Positions 1-9,007 are shown, counted from the stretch's first letter. The stretch is DNA of 64,000 nucleotides from Gp1-AA133 sp963765755 (GCA_963765755.1 CAVXXV010000007.1:62001-126000); one strand, 5' to 3'. The notes: generated by a model from the letters alone, not told the origin. Program-made: numbers and translations.

Positions 1-692
1 TCGAGGCCGTTCGGGCGGCAGTGAAGATCCCCTTCACCGTGAAGTTCCGCGCAGGGTGGAACGACCAGGAAATCGTGTGTGTCGAACTAGCCAAGCTGGC
101 GGAGAATTGCGGCTTGTGCGGTGTCGCCCTGCACGCCCGTACGCGCGAGCAGGGTTACAGCGGCAACGCGCGCTGGGAGTGGATCGCAGCCGTGAAGGAT
201 GCGGTCAAAATTCCGGTCATCGGCAACGGCGACATCCGCACGCCCGAAGATGCCTGCGCCATGATCGCGCAAACCGGCTGCGACGCCGTGATGATCGGCC
301 GGACGGCGGCTTCGAACCCCTGGATTTTCCGCCAGATTGAGCAGTACACCGCGACCGGGCGCTACGATCAGCCTGCAGAGTCGGATCGCTATGCCATGAT
401 CCGGACCTATTTCAGCATGTTGATTGAAGAGAAGTTCCCGGATGCTCCCGGAAAGATGAAGCAGTTCGCGTCGTGGTTTACGCACGGCGTTCCCGGCGGG
501 GCGGGTCTCAGGAAGGCGATTTACGAGGCGCGAGAAGACCGCGAGATTCTGAAACGCGTCGAGGACTTCTTCGAAGCGCGACTACAGACTGTAGCCCTTG
601 GTGATCCCCACTCTTCTGCCAGAGCAGACGTAAGCACAGACGCCGTCGTCAGCGAACAGACCACTGCGTTCCAGACTTCGCAGGCAGATTAG
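1..692 (+). CDS. dusB: tRNA-dihydrouridine synthase, C-terminal part (cut by window edge)
   Basis: Flavoenzyme that reduces uridine to dihydrouridine in the D-loop of tRNA. The frame is open from base 3, so the N-terminal FMN-barrel half, including the catalytic cysteine, lies outside the window. Visible family signatures are HARTREQGYSG (phosphate/FMN region), GNGDI with TGCDAVMIGR (C-terminal barrel strands) and ASNPWIF leading into the helical tRNA-binding domain. These match the NifR3/DusB branch. The last ~45 residues (after FFEARLQ) are a low-complexity tail not typical of the family. An internal GTG at 21 could be mistaken for a start but the preceding codons (EAVRAA) are clearly family sequence. 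Confidence 0.9.
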   Translation, partial: EAVRAAVKIPFTVKFRAGWNDQEIVCVELAKLAENCGLCGVALHARTREQGYSGNARWEWIAAVKDAVKIPVIGNGDIRTPEDACAMIAQTGCDAVMIGRTAASNPWIFRQIEQYTATGRYDQPAESDRYAMIRTYFSMLIEEKFPDAPGKMKQFASWFTHGVPGGAGLRKAIYEAREDREILKRVEDFFEARLQTVALGDPHSSARADVSTDAVVSEQTTAFQTSQAD

Positions 693-696
693 CTAC

Positions 697-1104
697 GTGA
701 GCGAGCAAATGTTTCAAGTCGGGAGCGAAGCTTTTGTCGCACAAGACTCTCCCGAGGGTCGATATAGCGCGTTCTTCGAAGACGATTGTGAAACGGGCTA
801 TTTCTACGCCCTCGATCTCAGTCAACCTGACGCAATGATTCTCGATGCGGTCCACATCTACAACGTCAAAAACATCGTTGACCGAGATAAGCCTTCTATT
901 CTTTGCATCGTATGGTCAGAAGACGGAAACAAATGTGCGCTTCTGATCAATGATTACCCTCACGCAGCTTTTGATTTCGTGGCGAAGCGAGGCTACTGCC
1001 GCACGAACTTTCCCAATTTCTCCCATCCGGGCAAAGACGGTTGGTTGAGGTCCGATCATAGCTGGTCTGATGATGCGGTGGCGTGGCTGGATAGTGAGAA
1101 GTAG
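697..1104 (+). CDS. Small conserved hypothetical protein (DUF2251-like)
   Basis: 135-residue soluble protein with no signal peptide or membrane segment. It contains FFEDDCETGYFYALDL followed by a beta-rich region and a C-terminal SWSDDAVAWLDS segment. From memory the EDD-x-ETGYFYA motif resembles the uncharacterised DUF2251 family; I could not check this. It starts 4 bases after the dus stop with a GTG, or at ATG 709 (MFQVGSE); no strong ribosome-binding site separates these options. The tight spacing suggests co-transcription with dus. Function unknown. Confidence 0.6.
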   Translation: MSEQMFQVGSEAFVAQDSPEGRYSAFFEDDCETGYFYALDLSQPDAMILDAVHIYNVKNIVDRDKPSILCIVWSEDGNKCALLINDYPHAAFDFVAKRGYCRTNFPNFSHPGKDGWLRSDHSWSDDAVAWLDSEK

Positions 1105-1196
1105 TATCTAGCCGAGACCTGTTGCGCCTACTTTCGTGAAAGCGAGCGGTAGTTCATTGCTCTGCGCACGCCGGCCCGAAATCCCAAACCACGAAT

Positions 1197-1682
1197 CTAC
1201 ACTGGCTGCAGATCCGTGTCCGGAGCCGGATATCCGAGAATTCGCAGCATCGCGACCACCTGGCCTTTGTGGTGGAACGCGTGGGTTATGACATGCAGCA
1301 AGATGAAGGCCGGACTGCGGAGTTCGCCGCCCCAATCCACCGGACGCTTGGCCAAGGTTGTGTTCAGTTCTACTTCCGTGAGGCTGCCCACGTAGGCTTG
1401 CGTCGCTTTTTGTATACGACCCTTGGCAGCTTGTAAGGCTGCCATCGTTTGGCAATCTTCTTCAGACCAGCCATCAAAGGGTTCGTTCTGCAAATCGTGA
1501 ACCCAGCCTTCCTCACAGGTCAGAATGTGTACAAGTTGCTTCCAGACTGTCGCATGGCCGAATCCTACAATCGGCTTGCGACACAGCGCGTCGGGCATAG
1601 TTGCGACATGGCGCAGTAAGAGGTCCATCCGTTCGTGCGTTGTCGTGTGTAGCTCGAGGATTGCGTCCTTAGTGAACATCAT
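1197..1682 (-). CDS. DinB-like four-helix-bundle protein
   Basis: 161 residues. DinB/YfiT-like metal-binding four-helix bundles often act as thiol-dependent transferases, but most members have no known substrate. Visible signs are the N-terminal helix with LHTTTHERMDLLL, a central WKQLVHILTCEEGWVHD helix carrying one metal-ligand candidate His, and the C-terminal HVITHAFHHKGQV helix carrying the other His ligands; these are the spacings typical of the family. The ATG directly follows the TAA of the upstream hydrolase gene (no gap), so translational coupling is likely. A second ATG three bases later is equally possible. Last gene of a three-gene reverse-strand operon. Confidence 0.8.
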   Translation of the reverse strand: MMFTKDAILELHTTTHERMDLLLRHVATMPDALCRKPIVGFGHATVWKQLVHILTCEEGWVHDLQNEPFDGWSEEDCQTMAALQAAKGRIQKATQAYVGSLTEVELNTTLAKRPVDWGGELRSPAFILLHVITHAFHHKGQVVAMLRILGYPAPDTDLQPV

Positions 1683-2528
1683 TTACCTCTGGACCGGAGT
1701 CGATGCTTTCAATTTGCCTGCGCCGTCCTGCTCCACATACGCCCAAGGCACCGCGTCGTCGTGGGTGAATACGGTCAGCCACCGTTCTGCCAGAGCCTGC
1801 TCGTAGTACCGCTTCTTGCTGTCGATCGTGTCGATGGGTGACAGATCGAACGCCATCACCCAGGTCAGATCGATGTGCGCGCTGGTGGGAATGAGGTCGG
1901 AGATGTAGCAAGCCGTTTTGCCGCCGGCGGTCACGACTACCGCCTGCATATTCATCGTGTGGCCCGGAAAGACGCGCACGGAAATCCCCGGCGCAATCTC
2001 CTGATCGCCACGCAGCAGCTGCATCTGCCCACTTTCAATCAGCGGATTGTAGTTGTCGCTGATGTAGCTGATGGCGTCCCGGAGATGCTGCTCCTGTCCG
2101 TGTCGCCATTCGCCTTCCTGCACGTAGTACTTAGCCTTCGGGAAGGTGGGCACCACGCGATCGCCCTTGCGCATCGTGTTCCACCCGCTGTGATCGAAAT
2201 GCAGGTGGGTGTTGATGACGATGTCGATTTCGTCGGGCGCAACCCCGGCCGCCTGAAGGTTCTCGAGCAACTTCGCCGGCTGGCCGTAGACCTTGACCAT
2301 TTTTTCCGGAAGCTTGTTTCCGATGCCCGTCTCCACCAGGATGTTCTGCGAGCCGGTGCGGATCAGCAGCGAGTTGAGTCCTGCGGTGATGAAGTTTCTT
2401 TCATCGGCGGGCGCCTTTCGCGACCACATAACCTTTGGAACCACGCCGAAAAAAGCGCCTCCGTCCAGCGGATACGTTCCGTCGGAAACAATGCTCAATT
2501 CGAAATCGCCTAGCGCCATTTTTCGCAC
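1683..2528 (-). CDS. MBL-fold metallo-hydrolase
   Basis: 281-residue metallo-beta-lactamase fold enzyme without a signal peptide. It has the dinuclear metal signature NTHLHFDHSGW (HxHxDH) near residue 105-115, an upstream LVETGIGNK strand, and PGHTMNMQAV downstream supplying a third His. An Asp at SDLIPTSAH is the probable bridging ligand. The overall pattern is that of the AHL-lactonase/quorum-quenching-like and glyoxalase-II-like MBL groups; the substrate cannot be told from sequence. It lies 8 bases downstream of the dipeptidyl peptidase gene and abuts the DinB gene, so all three are probably one transcript. Confidence 0.85.
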   Translation of the reverse strand: MRKMALGDFELSIVSDGTYPLDGGAFFGVVPKVMWSRKAPADERNFITAGLNSLLIRTGSQNILVETGIGNKLPEKMVKVYGQPAKLLENLQAAGVAPDEIDIVINTHLHFDHSGWNTMRKGDRVVPTFPKAKYYVQEGEWRHGQEQHLRDAISYISDNYNPLIESGQMQLLRGDQEIAPGISVRVFPGHTMNMQAVVVTAGGKTACYISDLIPTSAHIDLTWVMAFDLSPIDTIDSKKRYYEQALAERWLTVFTHDDAVPWAYVEQDGAGKLKASTPVQR

Positions 2529-2536
2529 GAGGACCT

Positions 2537-4759
2537 CTATTTCAATTCCCGCTCGAAATGTTCTTCGATCAGCTGGAACAGGTGGGTCCGCGCGGCCTGC
2601 CCGGCAATGCCGTGCGTCTTGTTGGGATAAATCATCAGCCGGAAAGGCTTGTCGGCTTTGATGAGCGCATTAATCATCTGGATGCTGTTCTGAAAGTGCA
2701 CATTGTCGTCGCTTGTTCCGTGTACCAGAAACAGAGCCCCATGCAGCTGCCCGGCAACTTTCGGGATGGCTCCCTGCTCGTAGGCCTTCGCGCTCTCCTT
2801 CAGTAAGCCGAGATAACGCTCGGTGTATATGCTGTCGTAATTGCGTGCATCGGCTACCGGCGCGACCGCGACCCCGGCCTTGAAAGCGTCCGAGTGTGTC
2901 ATGCCGTAAAGCGTCATCGTTCCGCCGCCCGACCATCCCCAGAAAGCCACACGGTCTTTGTCGAGTTGCGGATACTGCGCCAGCAATTGCTTGATGGAGT
3001 CCAGCTGATCTTTCAGTTCGATCACACCGTACTGGTGATAGATGCTCGCGCTGAACGTTCGTCCGCGATGCGGCGTGCCGCGATTATCGACCGAGAACAC
3101 CGCGAAGCCCTTTCGCAGAAGAAGCTCATGAAACAGATAGGTCGTGCCTCCCCATTCGTCGAGCACTACCTGGCCGGCGGGTCCGGAATAGACATAAGTA
3201 ACTAACGGAATCTTCCCGCCAGGCGTGCCTTCGGGAAGCAAAAGCTGCCCGTGCAATGTGGTTCCGTCGTCCGCCTTGAAGTCCAAAAACTTCTGCGGTG
3301 CGAGGCCAATGTCGCCGATGCTGCGGGATTCCCAGACGCTGCTGCACGGGCCGTCCCCCGCACACAGCGACCACTTCGGCGGCGTCGAAGCATTCGAGTA
3401 TCGGTCCAGCCAATGCTTCGCGTCGTCTGCAAACGACGCATTGTGCCAGCCCTCCGACTGCGAAAGTCGCCGAACCTCTCCCCCATTCAGCCCCACCGAA
3501 AACACGCCCTTCCTCCGGGGATCCCCCTGGTTTGCGGTGAAGTACACCGCATTCTCATCTGCGGCCTCGACCGACAGAACTTCGTAGTCTCCTTTTTCAA
3601 GTTGCCGTTCCAGCTTGGCATCCGCGCTCAGCGGATTCTGCTTGTCGAAGCTGTACAGGTAAAGATGGGTGTACCCGTCCCGCCAGCTGGACCAAAGGAA
3701 GCGATCGCCGGACTTCAAGATGCGGAAGACGTCGTCGACATCGACCCAGCTGCCCGGGCTCGATTCGGTCAGCACTTTGCGGGTATGTCCGGATTTTGCA
3801 TCGATGAAGTACAGGTCCATCGTGTCCTGCGCGCGGCTCAAAACTTGCGCCCAGAGGATCCCTTCCCGCACCCATCCAAAACGTGGAATATAGATGTCCG
3901 TGTCTTTGGTGAGCGAAATCCACTTCGGCTTGCCGCCCTTAGCAGACACGACTCCCAGCCGCACCTCCGGGTTCGGATCGCCCACCTTCGGATATTTTTC
4001 CTGCTCGACCTTGGGATGCGTGGGCAGCCAGTCGGTGATCGGGTAGGTCGGTACCTGCTTCTCGTTCATCTGCAGGAACGCGATCTCCTTGCTGTCGGGC
4101 GACCAGAAATAGTTGCCGCGTACGCCCAGTTCTTCTGCGTATACCCAGTCCACCTCGCCGTTCAGGAGGTTCTCGTCGGTATCGTCGGTAAGCTGGCGCC
4201 CGTTCTGAGCAGCCAGCGGTTGCACGTAGAGATTGTGCTTGCGCAAGTAGGCGACGTGATTGCCGTCCGGAGAGAACTTGGGATCTTGGCTCGCATCCGG
4301 CGATGAGGTGAACTGCACCGCAACCCCATTTTCCAGGTTGTACATCCAGAGCTGTCCACTTGAATCGAACAGCAAAGACTTGGAATCCGGACTCCACACG
4401 TAAGCCGCGACGTGGTACCGGGTGACCCGCTCTTTCTCGCGCTCGTCCTTGATCTTGTTGGCATCGGGTGCCAGGCTTGCAAGCTTGGCTTCGCTGACCA
4501 GGACTTTTTTTTCGCCGCTCGCCGTATCGACGTACCACAACTGGCCGTGCTCGCCCGCATTATCGCGCGCCACGAAGGTCAGTTTCTTTCCATCCGGGCT
4601 CCACTGGACAGCTTCAGGCGCTCGTCCGGTGATTCCACCCTCCGCGAAGATAGACTCAATTGTTAACGGCTCCTTCGAACTGTTCGGCGCCGTACTTTGG
4701 GCAAAGCTGGCAGACGCAAGATTCCATACCAGGATCAGAAGGACACAAAGGCGTTTCAA
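2537..4759 (-). CDS. Exported S9B dipeptidyl peptidase IV-type protease
   Basis: 740-residue serine peptidase that should release N-terminal X-Pro (or X-Ala) dipeptides in the periplasm. It begins with a Sec signal peptide ending ASASFAQ, followed by a beta-propeller domain with WSPDGK/WSPDSK repeats and the substrate-binding double-Glu motif in DWVYAEEL (about residue 210). The C-terminal alpha/beta hydrolase domain carries the nucleophile motif GWSGGG (Ser about 610), the acid in HGTSDDNVHF (about 684-685) and the His in NKTHG (about 716). Length and motif order are normal for DPP4. First gene of the operon with the MBL hydrolase and DinB genes. Confidence 0.92.
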   Translation of the reverse strand: MKRLCVLLILVWNLASASFAQSTAPNSSKEPLTIESIFAEGGITGRAPEAVQWSPDGKKLTFVARDNAGEHGQLWYVDTASGEKKVLVSEAKLASLAPDANKIKDEREKERVTRYHVAAYVWSPDSKSLLFDSSGQLWMYNLENGVAVQFTSSPDASQDPKFSPDGNHVAYLRKHNLYVQPLAAQNGRQLTDDTDENLLNGEVDWVYAEELGVRGNYFWSPDSKEIAFLQMNEKQVPTYPITDWLPTHPKVEQEKYPKVGDPNPEVRLGVVSAKGGKPKWISLTKDTDIYIPRFGWVREGILWAQVLSRAQDTMDLYFIDAKSGHTRKVLTESSPGSWVDVDDVFRILKSGDRFLWSSWRDGYTHLYLYSFDKQNPLSADAKLERQLEKGDYEVLSVEAADENAVYFTANQGDPRRKGVFSVGLNGGEVRRLSQSEGWHNASFADDAKHWLDRYSNASTPPKWSLCAGDGPCSSVWESRSIGDIGLAPQKFLDFKADDGTTLHGQLLLPEGTPGGKIPLVTYVYSGPAGQVVLDEWGGTTYLFHELLLRKGFAVFSVDNRGTPHRGRTFSASIYHQYGVIELKDQLDSIKQLLAQYPQLDKDRVAFWGWSGGGTMTLYGMTHSDAFKAGVAVAPVADARNYDSIYTERYLGLLKESAKAYEQGAIPKVAGQLHGALFLVHGTSDDNVHFQNSIQMINALIKADKPFRLMIYPNKTHGIAGQAARTHLFQLIEEHFERELK

Positions 4760-4954
4760 TAGCGTTCTCCCGAAAGCAAAAATTCAGTTTCGTGCGGCAG
4801 ACCGGAAAGTTTACACCGCTGCCCCGTCACCCGGCTGTGAGCGGGAATTATGAAGCCCGAACCCGACTTCTTGCAGTCATCTCGACCCTTAATCGAAGCT
4901 TGCGCGCGCGTCGTGCTTTCACGCACAATCATCGCTCTCAAGAAGGAGATATTC

Positions 4955-5308
4955 ATGAAGGTGGATCGCCTGAAACTTGATTGGCTGGTGAAGACGCTAT
5001 TCATCGTCATCGCTGTACTTCTGGGAATCATTGCCTTCCGACCCGCCGTCGCGCCGCCTGTGGTGAACGCCCAGGCTGCCGAGGGGTACCCGTTTTACAT
5101 CGAACCTGGCGTCTCGATGCTCCGCGCCCCCGACGGCAGTCGCCAGGTGTACGGCAAGGTAGTTGTCGACCTGCGCAACGGCAAAATTTGGGGATTCCCC
5201 ACCCTGACCGCCGACTCCCCGTATCCCGTCGATCAGGTCAATAGCACCCCGCCGACGTCTCACCCCTTCCTGCTGGGAAAATACGCATTCGGCGACACCG
5301 ACAAATAG
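4955..5308 (+). CDS. Small membrane-anchored/exported hypothetical protein
   Basis: 117 residues. The start at ATG 4955 is chosen because AAGGAGAT sits 6 bases upstream; an in-frame ATG at 4850 lacks one. The N-terminus KVDRLKLDWLVKTLF is followed by a hydrophobic segment (IVIAVLLGIIAF, about residues 14-28) and then a periplasmic part beginning PAVAPPVVNAQA. The C-terminal half (GSRQVYGKVVVDLRNGKIWGFPT) looks like a short beta-sheet unit. Proteins of this shape are common in acidobacteria but I know of no function. It is divergent from the dipeptidyl peptidase gene, sharing a 195-base intergenic region. Confidence 0.7.
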   Translation: MKVDRLKLDWLVKTLFIVIAVLLGIIAFRPAVAPPVVNAQAAEGYPFYIEPGVSMLRAPDGSRQVYGKVVVDLRNGKIWGFPTLTADSPYPVDQVNSTPPTSHPFLLGKYAFGDTDK

Positions 5309-5463
5309 GACCGTGCCAACAACCCGACGCGGGCCCCAGGGGCGCGCGTCCTGTGGCGCTAACCTGGCCCATCTGAACCATCACTTCCCGCGCGGAACTC
5401 CTGCAATTCCGGCCCTCAGCCCCAGGGACGGCCAGTCCCTGCGTGCTAAAATGATTCCATTCC

Positions 5464-6588
5464 ATGTTGCAGGACCTTCAAAACCTGATGGAAATCCAGG
5501 TTGCTGACAAGGAAATCCTGCGCTTGAAAGAAGAAGTGGCCGCGCTTCCCAAGCGCGTGGCCGTCATCGAAGCCAAGCTGGCTAACACGAAGGCCAATCT
5601 CGAGAAGGCCAAAACCGCCTCCAAGGCCGACGAGGCCGCGAAGAAGAAGTACGAAACCGCCATTCAGGACCTGCAGGGCAAGACTTCCAAGTACCGCGAC
5701 CAGTCGTTGGCCGTCAAAACCAATGACCAGTACCGCGCGCTGATGCAGGAAATCCAGTTCGCCGAGCAGGAAATCCGCGCCAACGAGGACAAGATCCTCG
5801 ACCTGATGGTCAACGCCGAGGCGCGCGAAAAAGACGTAAAGGCCGCCGAGGCCGAGTTGAAGGCGGAAACCGCCGAAATCGAAAAAGAAAAAGAGCAGGC
5901 CCGCCTGCGCACTGCCGAAGACGAAAAACTTCTCGCCGAATGGAACGGCAAGCGCGACAAACTACGCGGCGGCGTGAGCGCTGACCTCCTGCGCCACTAC
6001 GAGCGCGTGATGAAGTTTCGCGGCTCTGGCATCTCCGAGGTTCGCGATCAGAAATGCATGGCCTGCCAGGTCATGCTGCGCCCGCAGACCTATAACGAGG
6101 TCCGCTCCGGACAGAAACTGATCGAGTGCGAGTCCTGCCAGCGCCTGCTGTATTTCAATCCGGAAAACGAAGCCAAGATCGAGCGTACGAACTTCACCAC
6201 CAAGCGCCGGGCCCGCCCCAAGGCAGATTCCCAGCAGGCCTGGTTCTACCACCCCGCCTTCGGAGAGATCGGCGAAGCGTTTCTGGCCTTCGTGAACGCC
6301 GCCACCACATCCTCGCGCCGCGTCTATGAGTTGCACACCGGCCGCGAAGTCGGCGACATACTGAACCGCGAAGGCAGTTTCCGCCTCGCGTTTCCTGAGG
6401 ACCTCAATGGCGTCATTCGCCTGAATGGCCATTGGGACGAAGAAGAAATTGACAGCTGGGGCGCCGAACTTCCTATGGTGGTGCTCGACTCGCTGCTGTC
6501 GGATTTAGCTGCAGCCCGGGCTGAGGTGCACTCCTCGCACGCCGCGTCGGCTGGACAAACTTCTTCAGAACATCCCGCCGCCAGCTAG
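5464..6588 (+). CDS. Coiled-coil plus C4 zinc-ribbon protein with an extra C-terminal domain
   Basis: 374 residues. Residues 1-190 form a long charged coiled coil (MLQDLQNLMEIQVADKEI through EKEKEQARLRTAEDEKLL). Residues about 199-230 hold a C4 zinc ribbon: CMAC ... CESC with FN following. This N-terminal part is the widespread bacterial CdsZ-like (putative nucleic-acid-binding) family, usually about 240 residues long. Here about 130 residues are added: a linker, then QQAWFYHPAFGEIGEAFLAFVNAATTSS and a compact acidic domain ending LDSLLSDLAAARAEV. I do not recognise the extra domain. Start ATG 5464 is fixed by homology rather than by a clear ribosome-binding site. Confidence 0.82.
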   Translation: MLQDLQNLMEIQVADKEILRLKEEVAALPKRVAVIEAKLANTKANLEKAKTASKADEAAKKKYETAIQDLQGKTSKYRDQSLAVKTNDQYRALMQEIQFAEQEIRANEDKILDLMVNAEAREKDVKAAEAELKAETAEIEKEKEQARLRTAEDEKLLAEWNGKRDKLRGGVSADLLRHYERVMKFRGSGISEVRDQKCMACQVMLRPQTYNEVRSGQKLIECESCQRLLYFNPENEAKIERTNFTTKRRARPKADSQQAWFYHPAFGEIGEAFLAFVNAATTSSRRVYELHTGREVGDILNREGSFRLAFPEDLNGVIRLNGHWDEEEIDSWGAELPMVVLDSLLSDLAAARAEVHSSHAASAGQTSSEHPAAS

Positions 6589-6649
6589 CTAGATCGCAAT
6601 CATTCTCACACTAAAGCACGAGACCCTGCCATTGCATCGCATCGGTCTC

Positions 6650-7099
6650 TTACCCCACACGTTGCCAGCGCAACGTCCTCGTGACCAGCTCTCCATCACT
6701 CGCCGTCGTCTCAAGTTCGATAACCAGATCTCTGCCGCTGATTTGAAACCGGCGGGTCACCACTTTTCCGACATCTCGCGGCGACAATGCCCCGATGAGC
6801 TCTTGCGTGACCGTGCCTGCTTCTTCGACCGTGTAACGGCCGAAGTATGCATCGTATCCAAGCCAAGCGCTGGTGTTGCCGCTGCCAGACATCGGCGCTC
6901 CGGCTTGCGCTTCAACAGTTCCACGATCCCGCTTCATGAACTGCACGGCAAAGTGACCTTCCCCGTCGTACATGAGGTATCCGAGTGGATTGCCGCCCAG
7001 GATCGGATCGATTCGCCGCTCTCCAAGAGCCGTCACGTCCTCGCGAGACAAGAGTTTCCATGTCCCCACCAGCGAATTCTCGGAAGAGATTGCCGCCAT
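6650..7099 (-). CDS. Lipocalin-like domain protein
   Basis: 149 residues starting at ATG 7099, preferred over an in-frame start at 7171 because GGAGAAGG precedes it at good spacing. The opening NSLVGTWKLLSRED, then GYLMYDGEGHFAVQFM and a late YDAYFGRYTVEE strand are typical of the small lipocalin-like barrel family (Pfam lipocalin_5 type) often encoded near detoxification genes. No signal peptide, so probably cytoplasmic. Ligand unknown. It is convergent with the zinc-ribbon gene. Confidence 0.75.
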   Translation of the reverse strand: MAAISSENSLVGTWKLLSREDVTALGERRIDPILGGNPLGYLMYDGEGHFAVQFMKRDRGTVEAQAGAPMSGSGNTSAWLGYDAYFGRYTVEEAGTVTQELIGALSPRDVGKVVTRRFQISGRDLVIELETTASDGELVTRTLRWQRVG

Positions 7100-7294
7100 T
7101 AGAACACCTTCTCCATTACTTCGTTTTAGTACCTGGCCGACAATCTGCCACGGAATCGCGAACCGATCCATCCGTGGTACCCCAATTTGATCTCAAAGTT
7201 TTGTCCATCGAGCAGGACGGCCGATTTGCAGTTTCCAAACCCTCCAAGAAACGAAAGGACAAAACGCCTCACAATTCGGTAGGGAGGGATCGAC

Positions 7295-7585
7295 ATGGGG
7301 CGATTCATCGCTGCATTGTTCTTGCTGGGCAGTCTTTCACTAGCGATAAGTTGCGCGAAACGCCACGGAAGTGGCGGAGGGGACGTGATGGGTTCGAAAG
7401 GGGCTGTGGTATATGCCACGACGGAATGCACCCAAGGGAATGCTGACGGCGTGCGCTGCGACAAGAAAACCTGCAAGACCGATGCCAGGTCGGACTGCAA
7501 TGACTTTGCAGCCAAGTGCATCTATTACGGACATCAGTACGATGGCACGCGGACCGAAGGCACCTGCACTCGCATTGCGCAGTGA
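7295..7585 (+). CDS. Small Cys-rich putative lipoprotein
   Basis: 96 residues with GGAGGG upstream of ATG 7295. The N-terminus GRFIAALFLLGSLSLAISC is a signal sequence ending in a lipobox-like LAISC, so Cys 20 may be lipidated; the Ala at -3 is not the best consensus. The mature part contains six further cysteines (CTQG, CDKKTC, CND, CIYY, CTRI), suggesting disulfides in the periplasm. No family recognised. Function unknown. Confidence 0.55.
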   Translation: MGRFIAALFLLGSLSLAISCAKRHGSGGGDVMGSKGAVVYATTECTQGNADGVRCDKKTCKTDARSDCNDFAAKCIYYGHQYDGTRTEGTCTRIAQ

Positions 7586-7698
7586 CCGCGTAGTTGGCAA
7601 TGCAGCTCGCCATCAGACGTAGCCGACTGGATAGTGAATCGCTGCCCGCCTGTCAGGCTCACGACCCTCTTTACAGGCGCTGCATTTAAGATGGAGTC

Positions 7699-8931
7699 AT
7701 GCCTCCGCTCCATCAGCGTGCACCCGCGCGATCCGCAATGCGCAAACCCGCCGCAGTTCCTGCTGGCCCGAAAGCAGTGATTTCTGCGCGCGCTGTGAGC
7801 CGGCTCAAGACAGGCCATGTCTGGATCTACCGGTCCGACGTTTTGTCCGAGGCGGGAGCCAACCCGGGCGCCGTCGTCTCCGTAGTGAATGAGCGTGGCC
7901 GGTTTTTCGGAACAGCCCTTTACTCCAGCAGTTCGCAGATCGCCCTGCGCATGCTTTCCGAGCGGCCAGCCTCCGACTTGCCCACCCTGCTTCGTGAGCG
8001 CGTGCGCAACGCCGTGGCCTATCGCAAGCTGCTGGTTCGCGACACTGATGCCCACCGCGTCGTATTCAGCGAAGCCGACTTCCTGCCCGGGCTCATCGTG
8101 GACCGCTACAACGACATCCTGTCCCTGCAGATCCTCACCCAGGCCATGGACCGCGAAGATGTGCGCTCAGCCCTGCTGGCCGAACTCTCCGAACAGCTTC
8201 ATCCGCAGGCTATCGCCGAGCGAGTCGACCCGCACATCCGCGAGCTCGAGCAATTGCCGCCACGCGAGTCGGCTCTCCTGGAGGGCGATAAGACCAACAC
8301 CATTTTCACCATGAACGGAGTGCGTTTTCATTTCGATATTCGCGAAGGCCAGAAGACCGGAGCCTTCCTGGACCAGCGGGAAAATTACGCTGCCGTGTCC
8401 GCCTATGCTCGTGGCGATGCGCTCGACGTTTTCTGCTACCACGGCGGGTTCGCCCTGCACCTCGCCAAGTCGTGCAACGCTGTGACGGCGGTTGACAGTT
8501 CCCGTCCGGCCCTTGAAGTCGCCGACAAGAATGCCCTGCTCAACCAGCGCGAGGTCGAGTGGATCGAGGCCAACGCCTTCGACCTCCTCAAAGATTATTC
8601 CGCCGCTGGCCGTCAGTACGACACCATCGTCCTCGATCCCCCGGCCTTCGCCAAAAGCCGCAAGAATCTGGAGACGGCGCTGCGCGGCTACAAGGAGCTC
8701 AACCTGCGTGCCCTGAAGATGCTCCGTCCCGGTGGCATCCTGGTGACATGCTCCTGCTCCTATCACGTCGGGGAAGCGGAATTCCTGGAAGTCGTGGCCG
8801 ACGCTGCTCGTGACGCCCGCAAAACCGCTCGCCTGTTGGAGAAACGAGGCCAGAGCAAAGATCATCCCGTCCTGCTCTCGGTGCCGGAAACGAGCTATTT
8901 AAAGTGCCTCATACTATGCATAAGTGATTGA
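7699..8931 (+). CDS. rlmI: Class I SAM-dependent rRNA (cytosine-C5) methyltransferase, RlmI type
   Basis: 410 residues. RlmI-type enzymes make m5C in 23S rRNA (C1962 in E. coli). An N-terminal PUA domain (SRLKTGHVWIYRSDVL) is followed by the bridge domain (VDRYNDILSLQILTQAMD, REGQKTGAFLDQREN) and a Rossmann methyltransferase with ALDVFCYHGGFALHLAK (motif I), VLDPPAFAKSRKN (motif IV) and TCSCSYHV (motif VI region with the catalytic cysteines). The start at ATG 7699 gives a ~30-residue basic leader; an ATG at 7738 is also possible. The C-terminus ends YLKCLILCISD, slightly different from the usual ending, but no frameshift is evident. Confidence 0.88.
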   Translation: MPPLHQRAPARSAMRKPAAVPAGPKAVISARAVSRLKTGHVWIYRSDVLSEAGANPGAVVSVVNERGRFFGTALYSSSSQIALRMLSERPASDLPTLLRERVRNAVAYRKLLVRDTDAHRVVFSEADFLPGLIVDRYNDILSLQILTQAMDREDVRSALLAELSEQLHPQAIAERVDPHIRELEQLPPRESALLEGDKTNTIFTMNGVRFHFDIREGQKTGAFLDQRENYAAVSAYARGDALDVFCYHGGFALHLAKSCNAVTAVDSSRPALEVADKNALLNQREVEWIEANAFDLLKDYSAAGRQYDTIVLDPPAFAKSRKNLETALRGYKELNLRALKMLRPGGILVTCSCSYHVGEAEFLEVVADAARDARKTARLLEKRGQSKDHPVLLSVPETSYLKCLILCISD

Positions 8932-8950
8932 TTTATAATAGTATTACGTT

Positions 8951-8980
8951 CTTGACAATAAGACACTCAACTTTTATGCT
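8951..8980 (+). promoter_or_regulatory. Candidate sigma70 promoter overlapped by an HspR-type (HAIR) inverted repeat
   Basis: CTTGACA (8951-8957), 7 bases, ACTCAAC (8965-8971) matches the HspR-associated inverted repeat CTTGAGT-N7-ACTCAAG except at three positions. The same bases contain a perfect -35 TTGACA (8952-8957), and 17 bases later TATGCT (8975-8980) as a -10. A repressor bound here would cover the promoter of hsp20, whose ATG is 84 bases downstream. Confidence 0.55.
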
Positions 8981-9007
8981 TCTTCTGTGCTAATCGCTCA
9001 TCTAAAC

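Noticed and set aside
3251..4306. Open frame opposite the dipeptidyl peptidase (351 codons)
   Set aside because: Shadow of a well-supported gene.
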